From: Verrucomicrobiales bacterium
GTDB lineage: Bacteria; Verrucomicrobiota; Verrucomicrobiia; Verrucomicrobiales; DEV007
Assembly (NCBI GenBank): GCA_002726915.1
Contig: PBSY01000048.1
Coordinates: 1-64,000 of the forward strand
Length of the DNA: 64,000 bases
Reading direction: 5' to 3'
This document shows positions 33,124 through 43,336 of this stretch, piece by piece. Below the pieces are notes generated by a model. It was not told the DNA's origin. It saw only the letters and a list, made by a program, of their open reading frames with translations, and did no database searches. The translations under genes and the position numbers were made by a program. Position 1 is the first letter of the stretch, and each line of letters begins with the position of its first letter.

Positions 33124-34989
33124 TTACACGGGAGGGCCTTCGATGAAGCCCTCGAGTTGGCGAATTCGGGTGGGATGACGCATTTTTCGCAAGGCTTTTG
33201 CTTCGATCTGGCGGATGCGTTCACGAGTAACCTGAAATTGCTTGCCGACCTCCTCTAGAGTGCGGCTGTAACCGTCAATGAGTCCAAAACGCTGCTCCAA
33301 GACCTCGCGCTCCCGTGGGGTGAGGGTGTCGAGGACATCCTTGATTCGATCCTTCAGCATGGACATTGATGTCATGTCACTGGGATCCTCGGCTCCCTTG
33401 TCTTCGATAAAATCTCCCAGGCTGGTTTCCTCGCTTTCGCCAACAGGTGCCTGAAGGGAAATGGGCTGCTGGGCCATCTTGAGCACTGCCCTGACCCGTT
33501 CGACAGGCAGGTGAATCTCGTCGGCGATCTCGTCGGGAGTCGGCTCTCGGCCATATTCCTGCACGAGCTGCTTTTGAACGCGCATGAGTTTGTTGATCGT
33601 TTCGATCATATGCACCGGAATCCGAATAGTCCGCGCTTGATCGGCAATCGAGCGAGTGATGGCTTGTCGAATCCACCACGTTGCGTAGGTAGAAAACTTG
33701 TAGCCGCGGCGATATTCGAACTTCTCGACGGCTTTCATCAAGCCCATGTTGCCTTCTTGGATCAAGTCTAGGAAGGACAGCCCACGGTTAGTATACTTTT
33801 TGGCGATCGAAATCACGAGGCGAAGGTTAGCCTCAACCATTTCGTCTTTGGCTTGGCGGGCTTCGGCGACGTGCTCACGAAGTGACGCGGTGAATTCGTC
33901 GAATTGCTCCTGCTCCATCCAGATTTGCTTTTCAAAGGAGGTGCGTGCCTTGGTTGCTTCTGTTTTGGCTTTTCGGTCTTTGGCTTTTTTGGCTTGTCGG
34001 GTAATGCTCTCCGATTGATCCGCCCACTCTTCGGTGTGAGCAACGAGGTCTTCGGTTACTTTCTGTTTGAAGTAGAACCGATTGTAACCGCGTGAGAGTG
34101 CTGAGAGAGCTTTGGACCAAGACTCTTCAAGTTTCTTAATCTTGGCAGGGGTCTTGGCCGCTCTGAGTTCGGAGTATAGGTCCGTTAACTCGTCCCGAGA
34201 ATTTGCAACGAGGTCCCGAAGTTTGACGAGGTTTTTGAGGTATCGGGCACGACTCTCAATCTTTTTATCCACAATGAGACGATCAAACCGTTCTTCACCT
34301 GATTCGAGTCGGTCCGCCATGCTCAGGTAGGCGTCCGGTATAAAGCCAAATCGTGCCAAAATTTTGCGTATTTCGGTCTCTGCTTTCTCAATTCGCTTAG
34401 AGATTTCTACTTCCTGCTCTCGCGTCAGAAGGGGAACTTGTCCCATCTGTTTCAGATACATGCGGACAGGATCATCTAGGATATCGAGACGGCCCTCTTT
34501 TTCGCTGGGCTTCTTAGCAGGAGTGGCCTCCTCTTCGTCATCAGAACCAGCTTTGATATTGTCGACTTCAGCAGAGTCAATAATACGGAATTTCATTCCG
34601 CGCAGTCGCTCAATTAGCTCCTCCATCAATTCGAGGTCACTTTGAGTGTCCGGAAGAGCCTCATTAATATCGTCAAAGGTGAGATATTCCTGCTCTTTAG
34701 CGAGGCGAATGAGGTCGCGGACGATTGGCTGAAATTCAGGAGAATCAAGAGGGCTTTGAGCGGATTTGGTCGCTTGAGCCGGCTTCTTGGCATGGTTCCC
34801 AGCAGGTGCCTTCTTCACCTTAGCGATTTTCTTAGCCGAGGTGGTTTTCTTAGCCGTCGCCTTCACCTTAACGGTTTTTTTCTTGAGGGCGGACTTAGAT
34901 TTAGCTGCTGCCTTCTTGCTTGGGCGCTTGGCAGTAGACTTGGCAGTCTTGGTAGGCGTCTTTTGCTTTTTTTTCTTTTCGGCGGCCAT
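33124..34989 (-). CDS. rpoD: housekeeping RNA polymerase sigma factor RpoD
   Basis: Primary sigma factor, 621 residues from the ATG at 34989 (a GTG at 35001 would add four). Region 1.2: [20 protein letters not shown]. Regions 2.1-2.4: [21 protein letters not shown], then [20 protein letters not shown]. Region 3: [13 protein letters not shown]. Region 4: [15 protein letters not shown] and [20 protein letters not shown]. Residues 1-78 form an extended Lys/Ala-rich tail ([20 protein letters not shown] and onwards) like histone H1, before the region 1.1-like part. It follows dnaG by 60 bases, the common dnaG-rpoD order without rpsU. Confidence 0.97.
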   Translation of the reverse strand: MAAEKKKKQKTPTKTAKSTAKRPSKKAAAKSKSALKKKTVKVKATAKKTTSAKKIAKVKKAPAGNHAKKPAQATKSAQSPLDSPEFQPIVRDLIRLAKEQEYLTFDDINEALPDTQSDLELMEELIERLRGMKFRIIDSAEVDNIKAGSDDEEEATPAKKPSEKEGRLDILDDPVRMYLKQMGQVPLLTREQEVEISKRIEKAETEIRKILARFGFIPDAYLSMADRLESGEERFDRLIVDKKIESRARYLKNLVKLRDLVANSRDELTDLYSELRAAKTPAKIKKLEESWSKALSALSRGYNRFYFKQKVTEDLVAHTEEWADQSESITRQAKKAKDRKAKTEATKARTSFEKQIWMEQEQFDEFTASLREHVAEARQAKDEMVEANLRLVISIAKKYTNRGLSFLDLIQEGNMGLMKAVEKFEYRRGYKFSTYATWWIRQAITRSIADQARTIRIPVHMIETINKLMRVQKQLVQEYGREPTPDEIADEIHLPVERVRAVLKMAQQPISLQAPVGESEETSLGDFIEDKGAEDPSDMTSMSMLKDRIKDVLDTLTPREREVLEQRFGLIDGYSRTLEEVGKQFQVTRERIRQIEAKALRKMRHPTRIRQLEGFIEGPPV

Positions 34990-35049
34990 ACGTCGAGACA
35001 CTCTGAAGGAAGGAAATAAAGGGGGAGGAACCCCGCCGAATTGGGGCCG

Positions 35050-36909
35050 CTAACGCTCGTTTAGTTGTCCGCGTAGGTCAAGGAGTTGTTTGCCAAGGCT
35101 TTCCAACTCTGATGGTTGTAGGTCGAGGCCTCCCATGCGGGCCTTTGTCGTGGCTATCTGATTCTCTATACTCTTGCGATTTAGTGCCTGCAGGCATTCC
35201 TGTGCCAGGTCAGCGTTAATTGTTGCGCTGTCCTCGTTCATAATCCCATTGATACACTGCTGGTCTTGAGAGGTTAGCGTTGAAATAAAGGCGTTAACGC
35301 TAGCGTGACTGTCTGGATCTACATCGGCTCGCCAGATGGTGATGAGTAGTTCTGTCTCTGCGATATTATCAAAAAATTTGGGAATAGGGGAGGCTGCGAT
35401 GGAATTTCGGGTTGAGGCGTCGATGAGCAAGGCTTTGCATAGGAGCCGAACGGTCCGGTTATTGATGACGGTGGGCGCAGCAGGGGGCGTCGAAGCTGAA
35501 TCGGATGACAAATTTTGATACTGATCGGGCGCATGACCACGTTGGTATCTCGCGGACTCGCGGCGGTGCCTACTCTTTTCGAGGCGTTCTTGGTTTGCGA
35601 CGGCGTCACGGACTTGTTTGCGGATTTCATCCTCACCCACTCCTAGGCGAACGGTGACCCGACTGATGAGAGAATCCTGGAGCATCTTATCATCAACCAA
35701 TGAAATATCTTCGGCGAGATCTTTAGCAAAATTGAGACGGTCCCGCAGTGTTCCGGAACTGAGTTGGGATCCTCGTCGATCAATCTGGAAATCGAAGAAC
35801 TCGGGCGGATGTTCCAAGATCTGTCGGAGGGCGTCAGGACCGTGCTTTTGAATTAAGGAATCCGGATCCTCACCTTCGGGTAGGAGTGCGAGCCTTACTA
35901 ACATTCCCGAAGGAGCGAGGATTCGAAATGCCTTCTTGGCCGCGTTTTGACCTGCGGTATCCGAATCAAAGCAGAGAATTGCTTCATCTGCGTTTCGTTT
36001 GAGCACACGGGCATGATCGGAAGTAAAGGCCGTTCCAAGCGGAGCAACCGCATTCTGAATCCCAGCTTCGTAGGCTGTGATCAGGTCGAGTTGGCCTTCA
36101 AAAATAATCACCTTGCCTTCGCGGACGATGGGGCGCTTGGTCTTATCGAAGCCGAAAAAGACTTTGCCCTTATTAAATAGGACTGTTTCGGGTGAGTTCA
36201 CATATTTGCCCCCGCTTTGATCCGGGAGGACATGGCGCCCGCTGAAGGCAATCGGCTCGCCCATCTCGTTATTCACAGGGAACATGAGGCGGTCGCGAAA
36301 AAATGAGTAGGCGCCGCGATTGGGGTTGTTTTCGTCGCGCCATTTAGCAAGGCCTCCTTCGACGAGTTGTTGCATCGAGAATCCTTCGCCTCGTGCCCAG
36401 TCGAAAAACATGCGTTGGTCCCCGGGGGCGTAGCCAAATTTCCAGTTTCGGGATGTATCCATCCCAAGCCCCCGCGATTTTAGATAGTCTCGTCCGGGTT
36501 GAGCAATCGGGTGCTTGAAAAGAATGCGATAAAACCAATCTGCTGCTGCTTTCTGGAGTCGCATCACTTCCCGCCGGCCTTTCATTTTGGCTTCGTATTT
36601 CGCATCGTAGACCTCCTCTTGGATCATGATTCCTGCGCGGTCGGCAAGACGCTTGGCTGCTTCGGGAAAAGGCAGGTTATCATACATCATGATGAACTTG
36701 ATGGCATCACCCCCGGCGCCACATCCGAAGCAGTGGAATATCTGGCGAGTTGGATTGACGTTGAAGCTAGGCGTCTTCTCGTTGTGAAAAGGACAAACCG
36801 CTACTCGATTCACGCCGGCTCTCTTCAAAGGGAAGTAGCCTTCGATCAACTCGACGATGTCAGTCTCGTCGAGGATCTTCTGGATCGTTTCTTGGGAAAT
36901 GATTGGCAT
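35050..36909 (-). CDS. dnaG: DNA primase
   Basis: DNA primase, 619 residues. The CHC2 zinc finger at the N-terminus has C39, H42, C60 and C63 (CPFHNEKTPSF and FHCFGCGAGGD). The catalytic core has GRHVLPDQSGGKYVNSPET, the TOPRIM glutamate in IIFEGQLDLITAYEAG, and the metal-binding DSD in LCFDSDTAGQNAA. The C-terminal part (from about residue 450) is the helicase-binding region. It is the first gene of the dnaG-rpoD-small membrane protein group. The 115-base gap before it has no recognised promoter. Confidence 0.97.
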   Translation of the reverse strand: MPIISQETIQKILDETDIVELIEGYFPLKRAGVNRVAVCPFHNEKTPSFNVNPTRQIFHCFGCGAGGDAIKFIMMYDNLPFPEAAKRLADRAGIMIQEEVYDAKYEAKMKGRREVMRLQKAAADWFYRILFKHPIAQPGRDYLKSRGLGMDTSRNWKFGYAPGDQRMFFDWARGEGFSMQQLVEGGLAKWRDENNPNRGAYSFFRDRLMFPVNNEMGEPIAFSGRHVLPDQSGGKYVNSPETVLFNKGKVFFGFDKTKRPIVREGKVIIFEGQLDLITAYEAGIQNAVAPLGTAFTSDHARVLKRNADEAILCFDSDTAGQNAAKKAFRILAPSGMLVRLALLPEGEDPDSLIQKHGPDALRQILEHPPEFFDFQIDRRGSQLSSGTLRDRLNFAKDLAEDISLVDDKMLQDSLISRVTVRLGVGEDEIRKQVRDAVANQERLEKSRHRRESARYQRGHAPDQYQNLSSDSASTPPAAPTVINNRTVRLLCKALLIDASTRNSIAASPIPKFFDNIAETELLITIWRADVDPDSHASVNAFISTLTSQDQQCINGIMNEDSATINADLAQECLQALNRKSIENQIATTKARMGGLDLQPSELESLGKQLLDLRGQLNER

Positions 36910-37024
36910 CTGACGGCTACAAAAATACTCAATAAGGTTAGGTCAGATACTTAAACCTTTTGAGCCGGAGAGGCAACGATTCCTGAAGGTGTTTCAGGAT
37001 TTGTGACCAGCAGCGATCCTAGTT

Positions 37025-38479
37025 TTATGCCTTAAGATTATCGCCATAGGCATATTCCCGATCCTTAAGAACCCCCGGTTCGGGCTTCGGATAGTGGCCT
37101 TCGGCGTTGGGCATCAGAGGCGATTTACTACCGAGAGTTAGTTCCTTGATCTCGGGAGACATAGGATTTGGCTGATTGAGCATCTGGTCATAGGTGATGA
37201 CCTGTCCGGTATGTGCAGCCATGCGGCCCATTGAGGTAGTCACACTGGCGGCGATCCCGCGTTCGACTTCGTTGTGTTCTTTATTTTCGCGGATGGCTTC
37301 TAGAAGCACTTCCCACTCGATGTCATACGGACTGCCTTCGAGGCTGACCCCGCGAGGTCCTGTTGGGAAAGCCCACAGAAGATTGTCGGATTTACCACGC
37401 CAGTTGCTGTCGATGTTTTGGTCTTTGTAAAGACGGGATCGCGCTGGGACGTGGCCTGCTGAAGAAATTACGGCTGAACCCTTGGTGCCATGCGCGTAAG
37501 CCGAAAACTCCTGATTGCAACCGGGCATGTTTCGACCTTCGAAAATGGCCTTGGCCCCGTCAGCAAAACTGTATTCGACACCGTAGCTGTCGAAGTTTTG
37601 ATCAACTGCTTCGAGGTGCTCCCCATTGCGTTCGACGGTTTTATAGTGGCGGCCCCCAACGGCCTTCGCTTCGATAGGGAAGGCGTTCTTAATCATGCAC
37701 ATTTCATCAATGCCATGAATATTAAAGTCGCTAAAAGAACCGCCACTGAGCCAGAGGAAGCTATGAAAGTTCTTGATCTGATACATGAGTTCGCTCATGC
37801 CCGTATCGTTCTTTGGCGTAAAGCAGGAAGCAATTGCCCCCTGCATCCGGTAGGCGCGCAGAAAGGTGATGTCGCCGATTTCGCCATCATCGATTCGCTT
37901 CTTTAGTTCATTTCGCGATTTGCAGTGACGGCACATCAGTCCGATGCCTACCTTGAGTCCCTTCGCCTTGGCCTTCTCATTAATCTGTAAAATTTTTCGA
38001 GAAGCGAAGCCGTCAGCGGTGACAGGTTTTTCCATAAAAACGTGGAGACCGCGATCAACGGCGTATTCAAACATCGGCCACCGAAAAGCGCACGGGGTTG
38101 TCAGAATCGCAATATCACCGGGATTCATGGCATCCATGGCTTTGCGGTATCCATCAAAGCCGATGAATTGACGCTCTTGAGGGACGTCGATATGCTCGCT
38201 CAAAACGGGATCCTTCATTAAGACCTCATGGGAGCGAGTGAGGTTCTCATCGAATACGTCGGCCATGGCGTAAAGCTTCACAGGACCCAAAGTGCCCGAG
38301 ACAGAGAGAGCGTTTTTGACGGCTCCGGTTCCTCGGCCTCCGCAGCCAATAAGCGCGAGTTTTACTTCTTCGTTCGCCTGAGCGTGAACGTTGGGGATGG
38401 AGATGCCAGCGAGGACGGATGCGCCAGCGACGCCCTTCACAGCGGAGCGGCGAGTGATGAGTTTTGCGGATTCAGGCAT
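37025..38479 (-). CDS. Gfo/Idh/MocA family oxidoreductase with Tat signal
   Basis: A 484-residue NAD(P)-dependent oxidoreductase exported by the Tat path. The twin-arginine signal is ITRRSAVKGVAGASVLAG at about 8-25. The Rossmann motif is LALIGCGGRGTGAVKNAL, and the conserved EKPV of the family is in HVFMEKPVTADGF. Exported Gfo/Idh proteins of this size are abundant in Planctomycetes and Verrucomicrobia, where they are thought to act on sugars released from polysaccharides. The start is ATG 38477-38479. Single gene, separated from the neighbours on both sides. Confidence 0.94.
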   Translation of the reverse strand: MPESAKLITRRSAVKGVAGASVLAGISIPNVHAQANEEVKLALIGCGGRGTGAVKNALSVSGTLGPVKLYAMADVFDENLTRSHEVLMKDPVLSEHIDVPQERQFIGFDGYRKAMDAMNPGDIAILTTPCAFRWPMFEYAVDRGLHVFMEKPVTADGFASRKILQINEKAKAKGLKVGIGLMCRHCKSRNELKKRIDDGEIGDITFLRAYRMQGAIASCFTPKNDTGMSELMYQIKNFHSFLWLSGGSFSDFNIHGIDEMCMIKNAFPIEAKAVGGRHYKTVERNGEHLEAVDQNFDSYGVEYSFADGAKAIFEGRNMPGCNQEFSAYAHGTKGSAVISSAGHVPARSRLYKDQNIDSNWRGKSDNLLWAFPTGPRGVSLEGSPYDIEWEVLLEAIRENKEHNEVERGIAASVTTSMGRMAAHTGQVITYDQMLNQPNPMSPEIKELTLGSKSPLMPNAEGHYPKPEPGVLKDREYAYGDNLKA

Positions 38480-38710
38480 CAAGAACGTTTGGCCACAAAG
38501 GCTAATCTCGTCAACGTAGGAAAAAGCGTAATTGCGCGGTTTAGCGATTTTCTTGCCGAGGGCTGTATAGTTAGGGCGTATTTAGTTTATTCTGCCTGCG
38601 GTGCGCAGTCGACAGGGGTGCGTTTCCTAACCATAGGCATGCGAAAGAGGCATTCATTCTCCTAAAAGAAGAGGTAGAATTGCGCTAATTCGGCGGATAA
38701 CCTATTAGGG

Positions 38711-39541
38711 ATGCCTCCTGCTCCTAAGTTTGTATCGGTTAGCGTCGCGTGTTGTCTTTGCGTCACGAGCCTCGTCGTCGAGGGACAGGAAGTTTCGGGG
38801 CCTGATGCCCGCTGGGTGCGTGTTTATGGGTGGGTCCAGATTGGGGAGAAATTGGCCGAGATAGAACAATGGCCTCTGGCGTTGGGCAGCTACCTTGAAG
38901 CCGCAGTTCAACTCAAAATTCTGATGGCGAGCGCACCCAACTTTGAACCAGAAATGGTCAACTATCGTTTCGGCTGGCTCACGAATGAGATTACTCGAGT
39001 GAAGAAGAAGCTTGTGGGTAACGAGCATGATATCATGGCGAAATACCTCGATTTTGTTTCTTCATTCGAGCAAGGACAATCGGAGCGGTTTAATAATCAG
39101 TTTGAGAAGGCGCTCGACACTCTGAATTATACTAAGGTGCTTCTTGATGATCTGATCGCGGAGCGCCCCGAAGAATTCAAAATGGCGATGATGGCGCAGC
39201 ACAATATGTTGCTCGACAGTATCGACTGGCTGAATTCGCAGCTAAATTACAGAGCTGCTTTGCTGGCTCCTCCGGTCATTGTTGACAAATCCTACCTTGG
39301 TACAACTCAGTTCATTAATGAAAACGATCTTCCGGCAGAAGCGCCTCCTGCGACAATGTCAGGAGACCTCTTTCCTTCAACCGTGGTTAATGCAGTGGTA
39401 GCACGCTTTGAGAAAAAATCCGGGGCGACCTCCTCCCTCCGGCCAGCTGGGGAAGGAGTTATCTCTCCACTTCGAGAAGATAAGCTCCCTACCTTTCGTG
39501 CGAGCAGCAAGGAGGATCCAACTCCCATGACTATTGAGTGA
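38711..39541 (+). CDS. secreted protein, unknown function
   Basis: A 276-residue protein with an N-terminal hydrophobic, cysteine-containing segment (VSVSVACCLCVTSLVVEG) that could act as a signal peptide. Residues 35-180 are predicted helical with TPR-like periodicity (IAEIEQWPLALGSYLEAAVQ-like helices, then a long VSSFEQGQSERFNNQFEKAL helix). The C-terminal 80 residues are low in structure, with PAEAPPAT and a polar tail. It is convergent with the sulfatase gene (two bases between stops). No family recognised. Confidence 0.7.
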   Translation: MPPAPKFVSVSVACCLCVTSLVVEGQEVSGPDARWVRVYGWVQIGEKLAEIEQWPLALGSYLEAAVQLKILMASAPNFEPEMVNYRFGWLTNEITRVKKKLVGNEHDIMAKYLDFVSSFEQGQSERFNNQFEKALDTLNYTKVLLDDLIAERPEEFKMAMMAQHNMLLDSIDWLNSQLNYRAALLAPPVIVDKSYLGTTQFINENDLPAEAPPATMSGDLFPSTVVNAVVARFEKKSGATSSLRPAGEGVISPLREDKLPTFRASSKEDPTPMTIE

Positions 39542-39543
39542 TA

Positions 39544-41019
39544 TTAGTAGTCACGGAAAGGCCCTCTTGGTTCGGCTGATTTCATCTCTTCCATCCACTG
39601 GTCAAAAGCTTTTTTGATTTCAATGAGCTTGTCTGGGTGGCGTTTTGAAAGATCCTGCGATTCGCTGATGTCTTCCCTCAGATTGAATAATCCGCCCTGG
39701 CCATTTCCCATGTCGACCCATTTCCAGTCTCCAAGGCGAGCGCCGAGCAGATTACGGCGTTTCCAAAACATACGATCTCGTGGGGAGTAGGCTTTGCCGC
39801 GGAGAGTGGGCCACCAGTTGTAGCCGTCAAAGATGATGTCGTCCGGCAAAGCCTTGCCCGTAACGTCCGCTAGACTCGGAACTAACTCGAGGCTGGTGAG
39901 GAAAGCATTGTTGACGGCTCCGGCGGGAACCTCTCCAGCAATCCAACGCACGAGGCATTGGACCCGAACGCCGCCATCCCAAGTCGTTCCTTTTTTGCCT
40001 TTGAGAGGATAATTGCTAGCACCACCCGATCCGCCGTTGTCACTGAAGAAGATCACAATGGTATTTTCGGCAATGCCTCTTTGATCGAGAACGTCCAGCA
40101 TCCTCCCGATGGACTCGTCCATGCAGGTGATGGCAGCGCGGTAGTCACGCTCTCGTGCTTCCGAGGTCACTACTCTGGTTGGACCATAAAAGTCGGAGCG
40201 TTCGTGATACTTGTAGTTCTCGACGTTGCGGTATTCTTCAGCCACGGGTGGGTAGAGGTTCTGGTATTTTTTCGGAGCCTGAACGGTCGTGCGGATGTGA
40301 GGTTCGAGAGCTGAGGAGTTGTGTGGGGCATTGAATGGCACGTAGAGAAAAAACGGTTTTTTGCCAGCGTATTCTTCGAGGAACCCGAGTGCCTCCCTTT
40401 CGAACAGGTAGGTGCAGTAGGTACCTCTGTCTTCAGTAGTGGGTTCGAGGTTGCGATACATGCTCGGAACTCCATATCGTTCATGAGTGTAGTAGTCGAC
40501 ACCGGTGTTAACGATGCCATAGAATTCATCGAAGCCCCGCGAAGTGGGGAGGAAGCGCTTGTGCATGCCCAAGTCCCACTTGCCGTAGATTGCGCTGACG
40601 AAGTTGTCTGGAAGTAGTTGAGGAATAATCTTCTCGCGGAGGTCCATGCCACCAATTCTCTCCCACGAAACCTCATAGGCCGATGGCTCGTAATCGTGAC
40701 CGTAGTCTGGTGCCTCATTTCGGATCATGTCGTAGATGCCATTACGCTGAGGGTAACGGCCGGTGAGCAGGCCGGAGCGGCTTGGGGTGCAGGCGGGCCA
40801 AGTGACGTAGAAATTAGTGAGCCTAGTTCCTTCCGAAGCGATTCGATCGAGATTCGGTGTGATAGTCCCGTTTCCTAGGTTTCCGAAGTCGTTGTAGCCT
40901 TGGTCATCGGACACGATGAGAAGAATGTTAGGAGAATCTTCCTTGGCCGGAGTAGAAGTGGGAAGACCGACAGTCAGTAATCCAGAGATAAGCAGATGTA
41001 TCAGCAAAGACATACACAT
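39544..41019 (-). CDS. sulfatase (formylglycine-dependent)
   Basis: A 491-residue exported sulfatase. A signal peptide (MCMSLLIHLLISGLLTVGLP) precedes the alkaline-phosphatase-like fold that starts at PNILLIVSDDQGYNDFG with the two metal-binding Asp. The catalytic cysteine is in WPACTPSRSGLLTGRYPQRN: CTPSR matches CxPxR, so the Cys should become formylglycine. Further metal ligands are in VIFFSDNGGSGG. Such enzymes remove sulfate esters from marine polysaccharides or glycans. No sulfatase-maturase gene is seen in the window. Confidence 0.95.
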   Translation of the reverse strand: MCMSLLIHLLISGLLTVGLPTSTPAKEDSPNILLIVSDDQGYNDFGNLGNGTITPNLDRIASEGTRLTNFYVTWPACTPSRSGLLTGRYPQRNGIYDMIRNEAPDYGHDYEPSAYEVSWERIGGMDLREKIIPQLLPDNFVSAIYGKWDLGMHKRFLPTSRGFDEFYGIVNTGVDYYTHERYGVPSMYRNLEPTTEDRGTYCTYLFEREALGFLEEYAGKKPFFLYVPFNAPHNSSALEPHIRTTVQAPKKYQNLYPPVAEEYRNVENYKYHERSDFYGPTRVVTSEARERDYRAAITCMDESIGRMLDVLDQRGIAENTIVIFFSDNGGSGGASNYPLKGKKGTTWDGGVRVQCLVRWIAGEVPAGAVNNAFLTSLELVPSLADVTGKALPDDIIFDGYNWWPTLRGKAYSPRDRMFWKRRNLLGARLGDWKWVDMGNGQGGLFNLREDISESQDLSKRHPDKLIEIKKAFDQWMEEMKSAEPRGPFRDY

Positions 41020-41025
41020 AAATTA

Positions 41026-41091
41026 CTATTTACCTGCCGGCTTGGTCACGGAGAGAGTTTCCGCAAACCAGTTAATTTCGCAAAGCGTCAT
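41026..41091 (-). pseudogene. possible 5' stub of an esterase gene
   Basis: A minus-strand ATG (41089-41091) starts a frame of 21 codons, MTLCEINWFAETLSVTKPAG, that resembles the start of FrmB-type esterases (MALCxINWFSxxLGK). It stops at a TAG (41026-41028), seven bases before the sulfatase start. No continuation was found in other frames. It could be a decayed gene or a leader peptide. The remaining part of this 296-base gap (41092-41315) has a weak inverted repeat CTGCCA/TGGCAG and nothing else. Confidence 0.28.
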
Positions 41092-41315
41092 AGTGTATGG
41101 TTCCTACAAGTATCTCAGCTCTGCCATCGAGTAAGATTAGATTCCCTTGTTTGACTTGAAAAATTCCATAGTCCGCGGGGAGCATAGCCCTTTCGAGAGC
41201 TGCCACTTACTTTGGCAGTCTTCTGATGGGTGAAAATAAGGGGAGGAAGTAAACGAACGCAATTTTACTCAACTTGTGAATCGGTGGGGGCGTTGCTGGC
41301 AAAATGGCTGATCAG

Positions 41316-42689
41316 TCAATTGGCGAGTTCCTTGATTGCTTCAAGGTAGTTCGCTAGCGATTCGGTGGGTTGAAGCTGGTAAGATTGCTCCAACTGGACA
41401 ACCGCTTCACGGTATTCTGAAGCTGCAACAAGAAGCTTTCCGTGAGCGAGGTGTGCGGCAGCCGCGTATTCCGGAAGGTTGGCCGCTTGTTCGAAAAGCA
41501 TTTCCGCCTCTTCGCGAAGCCCTGCGTCCTGTTTAAATTGCGCCAGCATTATGATGGCACGTCCATCGAGTGGTTCCTTCTCAAGCCAGTCGGCAACTAG
41601 TTTTGCTCCCGCCTCAGGATCTCCCTTTTCTAGCTCAATGACGGCACGATGGCGATAAAGGCGAGAAAGTATTTGAATATCAGCTTCCTCAGACTCGATG
41701 AGTGATTGCGTCACCTCAGAGGCTTCAATCGCCGCCACCAAGGTAATTGCTTCATCCCAGCTAGACACATTAATTAGTAATTCGAGAGCTTCGACTATTC
41801 GAGCAAGGAAGGGACTACTTTCATTTTCAAGGGCTGCTACGTATCGCAGTAAGGCCTCTCCCGGAAGATCGTTTTCAAGGTAAAGATGCCCCAGCAACAC
41901 GGTGTCATTACCACTGAGAGATCCAGTACGGTGGGCCAACTCTAGGTTGCCGATTGCGTCGATCTTGTTTTCAAGGGTAATATAGGCGTCGGCGTTCAAC
42001 CGCCAGAGGTAAAGTTGGCTGGGATCTTCAGAGAGTAGGTGCTGATAGAGGGAAGCAGCCTCTGCGGATTGGCCCAGCGCGTCTAGGGCTTGAGCTTGCC
42101 GAAGTTTCCACTGCTGCTGATCGGGTTGAGTCAATGATGCGATTCGGTAAGCATCCAAAGCAGCCTGGAATTTTTCATCGAGAGAATAGCAATATCCCAG
42201 TAGCCCGAAGGTGAGTCCATCACGGGCGCCGAGCTCGATAGCCCGCACTAGGTGTTCGAGTGCCTCGTCGTAAAGCTCAAGCCTTACCAGAACTACGGCT
42301 AGGTTGCGATGGGCATCCCGGAAGTTAGGAAACTTCTCAATCGCGTTTCCGAAGCTTTTCTGAGCAGCTTCGTCGTCCCCACTCTCAAACTGGAGCGTCG
42401 CGAGAGAGAAGATCATAGCGGGGCTTTCCTGTAGAATCGAGGAATCTTCAAGAATTTGAATGGCACCCTCGCGGTCACCGTCTGCCATTTTTTTGGCAGA
42501 GTCGTTGAGATAGCTCTCTTCGTCGTTTGTGATTTGAGGTTCGATTCGACTGTCGATACCGAAACTCCCTGTTACGATCCGCCTGAATTCAACACTCTTC
42601 CACAGAGGATCGATAGGCAGAGGGTCTGCTGCTTTTGTTGCTTGGCAAAAGATGGTCGCCAGCAGGATAACTTTAAGGTATCGGAGCAT
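41316..42689 (-). CDS. TPR-repeat protein of TonB2-type cluster
   Basis: A 457-residue exported protein with a signal peptide ([20 protein letters not shown]) and about nine tetratricopeptide units, for example GDDEAAQKSFGNAIEKFPNF and KFQAALDAYRIASLTQPD. The ATG at 42689 shares one base with the TonB stop codon (TAATG), so I use it instead of a GTG 24 bases upstream. Being the last gene of the TonB-ExbBD group, it probably is a periplasmic partner of the energising complex, as in other DUF3450/TtpC clusters. Confidence 0.89.
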   Translation of the reverse strand: MLRYLKVILLATIFCQATKAADPLPIDPLWKSVEFRRIVTGSFGIDSRIEPQITNDEESYLNDSAKKMADGDREGAIQILEDSSILQESPAMIFSLATLQFESGDDEAAQKSFGNAIEKFPNFRDAHRNLAVVLVRLELYDEALEHLVRAIELGARDGLTFGLLGYCYSLDEKFQAALDAYRIASLTQPDQQQWKLRQAQALDALGQSAEAASLYQHLLSEDPSQLYLWRLNADAYITLENKIDAIGNLELAHRTGSLSGNDTVLLGHLYLENDLPGEALLRYVAALENESSPFLARIVEALELLINVSSWDEAITLVAAIEASEVTQSLIESEEADIQILSRLYRHRAVIELEKGDPEAGAKLVADWLEKEPLDGRAIIMLAQFKQDAGLREEAEMLFEQAANLPEYAAAAHLAHGKLLVAASEYREAVVQLEQSYQLQPTESLANYLEAIKELAN

Positions 42690-43336
42690 TAGGGACGGAG
42701 GATTAGTGGCCACTTGAAAAGAGCGTTGACGGGACGCCCGTCGAGCTGGGGGGGGGTGAATCGGGAGCCTGTGGCAAACCTTCGGGCCATCTCCGTAAAT
42801 TCGGGATGGCTACTGTCAATGATACGACGGATCACGACCCTGCCTTGCGAGGTAATGAGGACCTCAAGAGTGACTTCGCCTTGAGTGATGCCGCGCGCGG
42901 TCTGGCTCGAAGGATAACGGACCCTTGGGCGAGTAATGAGTCTGGGTTGAGAATCAAGATCAGAGGCCGCAAAAGTCATGCTTCGACGCATATCCTCATT
43001 CTGCTTTGCGAAAGCGTTAGTGCTTAGTTGCAGATCGAGATTCCGATTAGGGTTTGCTTTGATTGGTGGGGCCAGTGAATCAAAATCGATTTCGAGTTTA
43101 GGCAGGTCGGGAACAATTTCGGGGGGAGGCGGCTCTTCAAGTTCAGAGGGAGGTGGCGGGGCAGGAAGAGCGACCGAAGGAGCCGTATTCATTGCTCTTA
43201 ACGAAAGCGTTGGGGCGGCAGAAATATCCCGTGCAAGACGCGCGCCGGCAAGGAACACGAGCAGCCCTATCGTGAAAAGGAAAGCGAGACCCACCCGGAT
43301 GGCGAGACTGAAACGATGTGAGCTGGTGCTAGTCAT
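42689..43336 (-). CDS. TonB family energy transducer
   Basis: A 215-residue TonB protein. A cytoplasmic start and one membrane span ([20 protein letters not shown]) are followed by a Pro-rich stretch ([18 protein letters not shown]) that crosses the periplasm and a C-terminal TonB domain ([40 protein letters not shown]). The ATG at 43336 overlaps the ExbD stop by eight bases. Such TonB proteins pass energy to outer-membrane receptors. The in-frame start 48 bases upstream lies inside exbD. Confidence 0.87.
   Translation of the reverse strand: MTSTSSHRFSLAIRVGLAFLFTIGLLVFLAGARLARDISAAPTLSLRAMNTAPSVALPAPPPPSELEEPPPPEIVPDLPKLEIDFDSLAPPIKANPNRNLDLQLSTNAFAKQNEDMRRSMTFAASDLDSQPRLITRPRVRYPSSQTARGITQGEVTLEVLITSQGRVVIRRIIDSSHPEFTEMARRFATGSRFTPPQLDGRPVNALFKWPLILRP

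Noticed and set aside
35050-36954. Plus-strand frames of up to 151 codons opposite dnaG
   Set aside because: Antisense shadows of dnaG.
36981-36999. Inverted repeat TCCTGAA/TTCAGGA between the Gfo/Idh and dnaG genes
   Set aside because: Short stem, no T tract, could be chance.
41150-41215. Inverted repeat CTGCCA...TGGCAG upstream of the TPR gene's 3' end
   Set aside because: Stem of six bases without a T tract on either strand; too weak for a terminator.
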